DNA of 41,751 nucleotides from an uncultured Clostridia bacterium (lineage in GTDB: Bacteria; Bacillota; Clostridia; TANB77; CAG-508), in the NCBI GenBank assembly GCA_948805675.1, contig CAQIBN010000013.1:1-41751 (forward strand). Direction: 5' to 3'. This document shows positions 35,668 to 41,751 of the stretch, piece after piece (positions within the stretch are counted from its first letter, which is position 1; each line of letters begins with the position of its first letter). Made by a program: the position numbers and the translations under genes. The notes beneath the pieces were generated by a model. It was not told where the DNA came from. It saw nothing but the letters and a program-made list of their open reading frames with translations, and ran no database searches.

Positions 35668-36462
35668 ATGACAAGAGTATTATATAATATAAAATTATAT
35701 TTTTCATTTCTATTAGCATCATTAAAAGAAATACTTATTTATAGAGTAGATTGTATAGTTGGAGTAGTATCACAAATTATTAGCCAATTAGTTGAAATTA
35801 TATTTATATGGATAGCGTTTCAAAATACAGAGAATCTAGCTGGATGGAATTTTAAACAAGTTTTTTTATTATATGGAATTACATTAATTGCAATAGGAAT
35901 CGCAGATTTTTGTTTTGATGCATTATATTATTTAGGACCTAAATATATAAAACAAGGTGAATTTGATAAAATTATGTTAAGACCAGTACATCCATTATTA
36001 TCAATAATAGGGAGTTCTAGAGCTTTTACAGCAATAGGATATTTAGGATTAGGATTTATAATTACCGTTACTATGTTTATAGAACTTAATATACCTATAA
36101 CAATATTTTTAATATTAAAAATATTATTCTTTAGCATAATAGGAGCTTTAATAATAGGAGCAATTAATACAATTTGCAGTATTACATCCTTTTGGACATA
36201 TAGATCAAATGAATTTATATGGTCATTTTTCAAGATGTATACATTTGCTCAATATCCAATAGACATATATAACAAATTTATCAAAATATTAATTACAGTA
36301 ATTTTGCCATTTGCATTTGTGTCATATTATCCTACTATGGATTATTTAGGAATAAATACATATATGACATATTTATCTCCAATTATAGCGATTATTTTAT
36401 GGATAGTTGCAGTTAAATTATGGAATTTTGCTTTGAAGAAGTATAGAAGTACAGGGAACTAA
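35668..36462 (+). CDS. ABC-2 permease (DUF990-like), subunit 2 of second operon
   Basis: This 264-residue protein has about six transmembrane segments (IIFIWIAF, YLGLGFIITVTMFIEL, ILKILFFSIIGALIIGAI, PIIAIILWIVAVKLW). It is the gap-free, equal-length paralogue of the recoded permease at 18456, which makes it an internal control for the frame there. The ribosome binding site is GGAGGATAAA, part of the previous gene's NGG-stop end. The membrane subunits probably form a heterodimer with the preceding one. Confidence 0.85.
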   Translation: MTRVLYNIKLYFSFLLASLKEILIYRVDCIVGVVSQIISQLVEIIFIWIAFQNTENLAGWNFKQVFLLYGITLIAIGIADFCFDALYYLGPKYIKQGEFDKIMLRPVHPLLSIIGSSRAFTAIGYLGLGFIITVTMFIELNIPITIFLILKILFFSIIGALIIGAINTICSITSFWTYRSNEFIWSFFKMYTFAQYPIDIYNKFIKILITVILPFAFVSYYPTMDYLGINTYMTYLSPIIAIILWIVAVKLWNFALKKYRSTGN

Positions 36463-36518
36463 CATTATAAGTTAAAAATAATTAATCATATTGTAATATA
36501 AGAAACGTAGAAAAAGCG

Positions 36519-36547
36519 TTGACATAATGTTTGGCATGATATATAAT
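36519..36547 (+). promoter_or_regulatory. Consensus promoter of the Spo0A-like gene
   Basis: TTGACA (36519-36524), a 17-base spacer and TATAAT (36542-36547), 45 bases before the start codon. Confidence 0.85.
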
Positions 36548-36591
36548 AAAGAAATCAGAGGATTCTGAAATAATAAAGCGAGGTAAAAAAG

Positions 36592-37077
36592 ATGACAAAG
36601 GAACAAATGATCCTAAAGATTGAGGAGTTGGAAAGACGCATTCGGACACTGGAAGAAAAGGTTTTAACGAAGCCAATGGACACAATTCCAACAAGCGACG
36701 ATGTAAGTAGGACTGATGCTAAAACTATGTCTTGTGAAATGGAAACGGCGGTAATTAACAATCTTCATAAGTTGGGTATACCAGCCAGTTTTGATGGGTA
36801 TAGATACCTGAAAATAGCTATAAGGCTCTTGACTGAAGGTAAGATTACAAGCGATTTTTGCGTTACTAAGGAACTCTATCCTGAGGTTGCAAAATTGCAC
36901 AAAAAAACTCCACAACAAGTAGAACGTGCAATCAGACATGCTATCAAGGTTGGATATGACAGAGGTGACTTAGAAGCTTGGGAAACCATTTTTGGTTATT
37001 CAGTATCATCCAAGAAGGGAAAACCAACAAATTTCGAATTCATTGCAACTTTTGTAGAATACATAGTTGTAATGTAA
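36592..37077 (+). CDS. Spo0A C-terminal-domain-like regulator with N-terminal coiled coil; foreign composition
   Basis: This 161-residue protein begins with a charged coiled coil (MILKIEELERRIRTLEEKVL, residues 6-26) in place of a receiver domain. It continues into a Spo0A-type DNA-binding domain: VINNLHKLGIPASFDGYRYL, CVTKELYPEVAKLHKKTPQQ and VERAIRHAIKVGYDRGD match the helices of the Spo0A effector domain. It could bind Spo0A-box-like DNA as a dimer without phosphorylation control. Codon use is unlike the AT-rich genes (CGC, CTG, ACG). It has an in-frame CGG at 36643-36645 followed by A, which CGGA decoding would turn into an early stop. It is flanked by its own promoter and terminator. Confidence 0.78.
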   Translation: MTKEQMILKIEELERRIRTLEEKVLTKPMDTIPTSDDVSRTDAKTMSCEMETAVINNLHKLGIPASFDGYRYLKIAIRLLTEGKITSDFCVTKELYPEVAKLHKKTPQQVERAIRHAIKVGYDRGDLEAWETIFGYSVSSKKGKPTNFEFIATFVEYIVVM

Positions 37078-37097
37078 AAAAGTTTTACCTAAGTAGA

Positions 37098-37136
37098 AGG
37101 CGTTACCGATTAATTGGTAACGCCTGATTCTATTTT
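37098..37136 (+). terminator. Terminator after the Spo0A-like gene
   Basis: AGGCGTTACC (37098-37107) pairs perfectly with GGTAACGCCT (37116-37125), followed by a T-rich tail. Confidence 0.85.
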
Positions 37137-37669
37137 TAAAATACATAACTTGCTACTTCACAATTATTTAAAACTAGACTTAATAAATTATCTTCAGTAG
37201 GAATTCCGTTAAAATAACAATTCACTGGAATACTAACTCCTCCATGAGTTACTAATAACACATTTATATTCCTGTATTCAGATTTTATTTCATCTAATCT
37301 TGAATATATTCGACTAAAAAAGTCTTTTATATTTTCTGCTTTTTGATATTTAAAATTTTTGTAATAACTCCAAAAACCTTCAAAATCAAAGTTTTCTTGT
37401 TCTGTACCTTCAAATTCACCAAAGTCTCTTTCAGAAATTTTTTCATCATATATAATTGGTATGTTCCTATTAGAATTTATAATTTCGGCAGTTTCTTTAG
37501 CTCTTTTTAATGGTGAACAGATTATTAGGTCTATCTTTTGTGATTCTAATTTTTGCTTTGTTTGTAAAGCCTGATTAATTCCTTTAGCATTTAAAGAAAT
37601 ATCAGCTTTTCCTTGTACTTTGTGTAAAACGTTGCAATCAGTTTGTCCATGTCTTGTGATAAATAACAT
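37136..37669 (-). CDS. Histidine phosphatase superfamily (PGAM-like) protein
   Basis: This 177-residue protein starts MLFITRHGQTDCN, where RHG carries the phosphorylated histidine. It has CSPLKRAKETAEI (the second arginine), ISERDFGEFEGTE (acid/base glutamate) and VLLVTHGGV (second histidine). This is the cobC/GpmB-like branch, which dephosphorylates small metabolites. Its codon use is closer to the native AT-rich background than that of its upstream neighbours. It is the last of three minus-strand genes. A CGG at AAC GGA is out of frame. Confidence 0.85.
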   Translation of the reverse strand: MLFITRHGQTDCNVLHKVQGKADISLNAKGINQALQTKQKLESQKIDLIICSPLKRAKETAEIINSNRNIPIIYDEKISERDFGEFEGTEQENFDFEGFWSYYKNFKYQKAENIKDFFSRIYSRLDEIKSEYRNINVLLVTHGGVSIPVNCYFNGIPTEDNLLSLVLNNCEVASYVF

Positions 37670-37765
37670 TATAATACAACTCCTTAAGTTTTATTTACAT
37701 CAAATAATGTCAAAGAATCAGGAGTGGCAATACACTACTCCAATGGATTCTTCCTTCAGACACAC

Positions 37766-38299
37766 TTATCTAAAAAGTGTAGTATATTCATTAAGGTTAA
37801 TAGTAAAGTGTGCAAGATTATTGCTAACTGGTTTAATGTCAAGCATTCTAACAAGTGTGCGCATAAAACCATTATGTGTTACAACGAGAATTTTTTCTTC
37901 ACCTGTATATTTTTCAGCCATAGAGGTTAAAAAACTCAAAGCTCGTTTTTTGACACTTTCGTTACTTTCTGCTTTTTCTGGAGCATAGATACCTTTTTTG
38001 AATTTCGCCCTTAAGTCCTGATCTACAGAAGTTTTAGGAACACCTTCCCAAACACCAAGGCATATTTCAATAATTCTGTAATCGACTTTAAAGTCTACAT
38101 TTGGAAAGATTGCATGTAGTGTCTGATGAGTTCTTTTTAGTGGTGAACAGTAATAGGCGTCAAATTCAGGAAATTCATTCCTTAAATTTTTAGCAAGTTC
38201 TAAGCCTTTTTCTGAAATGTTACAATCAGAAAGTCCACAAAAAAGCCCATTTCTGTTAAACTCAGTTTCTGCATGACGTAAAAATGTAAGTGTTGCCAT
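37766..38299 (-). CDS. Second histidine phosphatase (PGAM-like) protein
   Basis: This 177-residue protein has MATLTFLRHAETEFNRNGLF (RHA, catalytic histidine), YYCSPLKRTHQTLHA, IIEICLGVWEGVP (E acid/base) and ILVVTHNGFMR (second histidine). It is a divergent paralogue of the next gene downstream. Codon use is less AT-biased, like the 38336 gene upstream, so the two probably arrived together. The ribosome binding site is GAAAGGATG. Confidence 0.84.
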   Translation of the reverse strand: MATLTFLRHAETEFNRNGLFCGLSDCNISEKGLELAKNLRNEFPEFDAYYCSPLKRTHQTLHAIFPNVDFKVDYRIIEICLGVWEGVPKTSVDQDLRAKFKKGIYAPEKAESNESVKKRALSFLTSMAEKYTGEEKILVVTHNGFMRTLVRMLDIKPVSNNLAHFTINLNEYTTLFR

Positions 38300-38335
38300 A
38301 AAATTTCATCCTTTCATATAGCTTGTTATAGCTTC

Positions 38336-39022
38336 TTAGAATACTTCAAATCCTCTTGCTGAAATAGAAGCAAGTTGCTTGAGCTCTGCCACTATCTTAG
38401 CGGGATTCTGTGCGAGTGTTTTTTGCACACATGTTTCAAGAGGTGTCTTTTCAGCTCTATTAAAAGCATCTGTTCCAATTGAAAGACTGACATTAGAATA
38501 AAGAACCTTTTGGCCAATACATATTCCTCTGTCAGATGTGTAGTGAATGTCTCCATCATAAATTTCGACACCAAAGCCATGAGGAAAATACTTTGTAGTC
38601 TCAAGGGGCTTTACTAGATAAATGTTTTCACCATTAGAGTACATTAATGAGACAAAATGATTGCCTCTATTAAAGTTATTCCATGTATAAGGCTTAGGAC
38701 TTTTCTCCATTGCAGAGAAAACTCTTGTCTTAAAATCTTGTACTGAAATTTCGCATCGGAGTTTAAAAATTACAACTCCACACACATTTACAGTTGTGCC
38801 AACAGGTACAAATGGTTCTTTTGTGTCAGTTACTTTAGTTACTGTACCAGTAAAATGACCATCAAGCATTCTTGTAACATTGTGAGCAGGACAAGCATCT
38901 GTCATAACTGTAATTTCTACATTATCAGAGCCTGATGCAATCCGAAGTAGTTCTTCAGTTCCTTTCAAAGCTTCAAGTATCATGACTTGAGTTTTGTCAT
39001 TCAAAGAAAGGTTTGTAATCAT
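38336..39022 (-). CDS. Unknown protein of foreign composition, with an in-frame CGG
   Basis: I do not recognise this 228-residue family. It starts MITNLSLNDKTQVMILEALK, has a cysteine-containing VTMTDACPAHNVTRML-like region, a beta-rich centre (VPVGTTVNVCGVVIFKLRCE, YSNGENIYLVKPLET) and a late SDRGICIGQKVLYSNVSLSI. There is no signal peptide or membrane segment. It heads a minus-strand cluster with two PGAM-like phosphatases. It uses CGT, CGA and CGC codons and has CGG (38942-38944, coding strand CTT CGG ATT) at about residue 27. CGGA decoding would end it eight codons later. The ribosome binding site is AAAAGGAG. The 39023-39312 stretch after it is AT-rich and shows no gene. Confidence 0.6.
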   Translation of the reverse strand: MITNLSLNDKTQVMILEALKGTEELLRIASGSDNVEITVMTDACPAHNVTRMLDGHFTGTVTKVTDTKEPFVPVGTTVNVCGVVIFKLRCEISVQDFKTRVFSAMEKSPKPYTWNNFNRGNHFVSLMYSNGENIYLVKPLETTKYFPHGFGVEIYDGDIHYTSDRGICIGQKVLYSNVSLSIGTDAFNRAEKTPLETCVQKTLAQNPAKIVAELKQLASISARGFEVF

Positions 39023-39312
39023 TAGTAGATATCTCCTTTTAATAAAATAAGATTTTTATAGTGAACTATACAAAATATTTCACTATAGATTGTAAAAAAT
39101 GAATTTACATAATTAAATTATAAAAAGTATGAAGACTAATATCAAAACCTAAAAAATATCAAATTGATAATTTTTTTATCAATTTAGAAAAATAATAAAT
39201 TGATTTAAAATATAAAGGATAGTATAATTTAATATAAGAAAGTCAATATATTATATTTAGAAGAAAACAGAATCTTTGCATAATGTAATAAAAACTATTG
39301 TCTGGAGGTATT

Positions 39313-41598
39313 ATGAATAGTGATGAATTATTAAAACAAAAAAGATCAAATATATTATCCGAATTAGTAAATAAAATAAAGGAAGCAATTAATAAAAATA
39401 AAATTAAAGGTGAAAAATCTAGTAAGATATTTATTTATTCTAGACTTGCAGATTATACTTTTTATTCAGAAGTAAGTATAAGAAAATTTTTAACTGGTAT
39501 ATTACCAAAAGATATATCTAGTTTTATAGAAGGTATAATTGCATATTCTAAATATGTAGGAATAGAAGAGGAATATCTGCAAGAGTTTGCAAAAGCATAT
39601 GTCAGCGCTGCAAATGCAATTATTATAAGTCAAGATAGTAAAATAAAAACAAGAAATAATTTAATTCCACAAGATTTAACTTCCATCATAAGACCAAAAA
39701 AGTTAACAGAATTTTTAGACAACTTTTTAAAAGATGATGTAAATATTTCATATATATATGGATATAGTTTAACTGGAAAAACAAAATCTGTAATGGCATA
39801 TATAAGTGATGTAATAAATAGAAATGTTTATGAAAATATTATGTGGCAAGAACTAAAAGAAGAAAATCAAAAAGAATATATATATAATCTTATTCTTAAT
39901 TTTACAACTAGCAATAAAGAGAATGTAGATAGAGAAATTAAGGAAGAGGTTTGTATAAACTTTCTTAAAAATTCAAAATCTATTATTGTATTAGATTTTG
40001 ACCAATATGAAATAAAAAAAGATGTATTAAGTTTATTAAAAGAAATTGCTAAATATACTAAGATAATAATAATATCATCAAATCCTTTTAATAAATATGA
40101 AAAAGAACTTGAGTTTTATACAAGGTCTTTTTCTACAAACAACTTTATAGAGAAACAGGAATTTGAAAAGATGCTAAGACTAAATAATCTTGGAAATATA
40201 GTTTTAGATAATAAACCAGAATTAATTGAAAAATTATATATTTTAAGTGGAGGATTTCCTTTTGTAGCAACATATATATTAAAACAGATTATTGAAGAAA
40301 ATCAAATGGGAGTTCCTTTAAATGAAGCAATTGAAAAACATTCAAATTATGAAACAAATGAGTATGGGAAGTTGGCTTCTAAGATAATAGAAAAGAGCTT
40401 TGGTAGGTTAAGTAATTTAGCAAAACAAATTATTATTACTTGTTCAAAATTTAAGTATTCTGTATCTAGTAAATTAGTTGCATACATTTGTAATATAGAA
40501 GTAACAAATCCAAAATGGAGAGAAGCTTTAAAAGAATTATATGATAAAGATTTAATTACTTCGATAATATTAAATAATCCAAGATTTAATGTTAATAATA
40601 TGATTAAAGTTTTAGTATTAACATATAGTAAAGAAGAATATGACGAAAAGAATTTTGTAAGTAAAATATCAGAGTATTATATAGAATTATCTAAGAACAT
40701 TGGAGAATGTTATAATGATTTAGATAAATTAAAGATATTAGATGACATAGATGAATGGAATATAGTATTACAAGTATTAGATTACTTAGAAAGTTCTAAA
40801 AAGTATAAAGAATATATAAGTATAGTAAGAGAGTTAAAATATTATATTTATGTACGTGGTATGTGGAAATTAGGTGATGAATCTTTACATTTAAAAAGAA
40901 GCTTATTAGCAAAAGAAATAAATAATAAAACAGAGGAACTAGAAGGATTATGTGATTATATAAACATATGTTCAAAATCTAAAAATAAGCAAGAAGCAGA
41001 AAAATATCTAGAAGTAGCTAAAAAAATTGTAGATGAAAATTATGATAATATAGATAAAAGAGTTATTTGCTTGTATTTTCATGTACAAGCATTATATCTA
41101 AATAATTGTTTAGGGGATTATAAAAAGGCCTATGATATATGGGTAAACAATAGAGAAAAATATTTTGACTATGTAAATGAATATAGGAAGTTAGTTAATA
41201 GACTATGGGAAGATAGATGTTACTTAAAAATTGAAAAGAATATAGATAAGGTATGTGATAGATTAATAGAAAGCCTAAATAATGCCAAAGAGAAAAATTT
41301 TACTAGATGTATTGTTGATTATGAATTATTAATAGCGAGTAAAAAGGTTGAAAAATTTGAAGAAACAAAGGATATAAATTGCTTGAATGATGCTAAAATA
41401 TGGCTAGAAGAGGCAAAAGAAATTTTAGAATCTAATAGTAAGGATATTAGAAATGAAGCTTTTTATTATAAATTACAAGCAATAATAAGTAAATATGAAG
41501 ATAACCAAGAAGAAAAGAATAAATTTGTAGAAAAGGCGATAGAATTGTATAAGTTAATGAATTGTAAACAAGATATTATATTTTTAGAATATATATAG
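39313..41598 (+). CDS. STAND-type (NB-ARC-like) ATPase with N-terminal helical and C-terminal TPR-like regions
   Basis: This 761-residue protein has an N-terminal helical region of about 120 residues (RLADYTFYSEVSIRKFLTG resembles a helix-turn-helix). A NACHT/NB-ARC-like ATPase follows: IYGYSLTGKTKSVMA is Walker A (about 157) and NSKSIIVLDFDQYE is Walker B (about 228). ILSGGFPFVATYILKQII is the GxP motif of STAND winged-helix junctions. The C-terminal 300 residues are helical repeats (EAEKYLEVAKKIVDEN, ALYLNNCLGDYKKAYDIW), TPR-like sensor candidates. STAND proteins act as ligand-triggered switches in regulation or anti-phage defence. No separate effector domain is visible, so the role is open. 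I start at ATG 39313 with GGAGG upstream. There is no in-frame CGG in this long native gene. Confidence 0.75.
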   Translation: MNSDELLKQKRSNILSELVNKIKEAINKNKIKGEKSSKIFIYSRLADYTFYSEVSIRKFLTGILPKDISSFIEGIIAYSKYVGIEEEYLQEFAKAYVSAANAIIISQDSKIKTRNNLIPQDLTSIIRPKKLTEFLDNFLKDDVNISYIYGYSLTGKTKSVMAYISDVINRNVYENIMWQELKEENQKEYIYNLILNFTTSNKENVDREIKEEVCINFLKNSKSIIVLDFDQYEIKKDVLSLLKEIAKYTKIIIISSNPFNKYEKELEFYTRSFSTNNFIEKQEFEKMLRLNNLGNIVLDNKPELIEKLYILSGGFPFVATYILKQIIEENQMGVPLNEAIEKHSNYETNEYGKLASKIIEKSFGRLSNLAKQIIITCSKFKYSVSSKLVAYICNIEVTNPKWREALKELYDKDLITSIILNNPRFNVNNMIKVLVLTYSKEEYDEKNFVSKISEYYIELSKNIGECYNDLDKLKILDDIDEWNIVLQVLDYLESSKKYKEYISIVRELKYYIYVRGMWKLGDESLHLKRSLLAKEINNKTEELEGLCDYINICSKSKNKQEAEKYLEVAKKIVDENYDNIDKRVICLYFHVQALYLNNCLGDYKKAYDIWVNNREKYFDYVNEYRKLVNRLWEDRCYLKIEKNIDKVCDRLIESLNNAKEKNFTRCIVDYELLIASKKVEKFEETKDINCLNDAKIWLEEAKEILESNSKDIRNEAFYYKLQAIISKYEDNQEEKNKFVEKAIELYKLMNCKQDIIFLEYI

Positions 41599-41632
41599 AA
41601 TGTTAATATAAAAAAACAAAAGAGATGCCATT

Positions 41633-41751
41633 TGAAGTGAACCCCATTTAGTTCACAAAAATAAAAGAGACATGATAAAATAACACTTATCGAAAGTGAA
41701 GTGAACCCAAATTATTAGACAAAAATTAGTTTAATAAGGAGGGTTCATTTT
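41633..41751 (+). mobile_element. Left edge of an IS3-like insertion sequence (continues outside the window)
   Basis: TGAAGTGAACCC occurs at 41633 and again at 41697. The second copy is followed by CAAATTATTAGACAAAAATT and, near the edge, a ribosome binding site AAGGAGGG. The pattern tGAACCCxAAxTxxTTAGACA is typical of the leader of IS3-family elements. The transposase start lies beyond the window. The first copy may be a remnant of another insertion. Confidence 0.55.

Overview
The window looks like chromosome from a very AT-rich Bacillota, probably an uncultured gut-type Clostridia. The grounds are AGA as almost the only arginine codon, strong AGGAGG-type ribosome binding sites, TTGACA/TATAAT promoters, tRNA-Gly genes with encoded CCA, cell-wall hydrolases with SH3 and dockerin domains, a Spo0A-like DNA-binding domain, and GGACAAAGGGACGGTTC palindromic repeats of a kind common in clostridia.

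Layout. 1-330: three minus-strand tRNA-Gly(UCC) genes, the first cut by the window edge and divergent. 538-1444: RusA-like resolvase, a P-loop fragment and an unknown small gene. 1590-5159: ROK-family protein and a U32 peptidase/tRNA-rRNA hydroxylation-family protein. 5278-10786: Gly-Cys-rich mini-protein, GH73/SH3/dockerin cell-wall hydrolase, membrane-anchored SH3/cadherin-like protein and GH3 hexosaminidase. 11068-16271: gene remnants, a HAD nucleotidase, SplB-like radical SAM, GNAT, a 5S-like RNA and HelD. 16281-19251: a structured RNA and an ABC-2 exporter operon. 19676-26955: DUF218, Nudix, DUF1287, two HD proteins, ZIP transporter, DUF4160/DUF2442 pair and LysR. 27152-28147: a radical SAM gene of foreign composition. 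28456-36462: inositol-phosphatase-like gene, remnants, a heterodimeric ABC exporter and a second ABC-2 operon. 36592-39022: an island of foreign composition. 39313-41598: STAND-type ATPase, then the edge of an IS3-like element.

Main discovery. Eight native genes are each split by +1 shifts, at eleven sites in total. All eleven are the same event: an in-frame CGG codon whose C has to be skipped, after which the next triplet is a glycine codon (GGA, GGC or GGT). When each C is skipped, every gene becomes one full-length, family-typical protein with glycine at the site, three sites in the U32 gene and two in the ZIP gene included. Apart from one doubtful small gene (CGG at 1181), I found no in-frame CGG read as arginine in native genes, although CGG occurs out of frame many times without effect. 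At the left edge is a divergent tRNA-Gly whose anticodon loop reads CUUCCGA instead of the CUUCCAA of its two neighbours. Positions 34-37 are therefore UCCG, an exact complement of the quadruplet CGGA. I propose that this organism decodes CGGN as a four-base glycine codon (or +1 frameshifts there) using this tRNA. Three genes of clearly different codon usage carry normal in-frame CGG arginine codons and would be truncated by such decoding, which suggests recent arrival and a barrier to transfer. Real pseudogenes in the same window look different: deletions, in-frame stops and lost ends, with no CGG.
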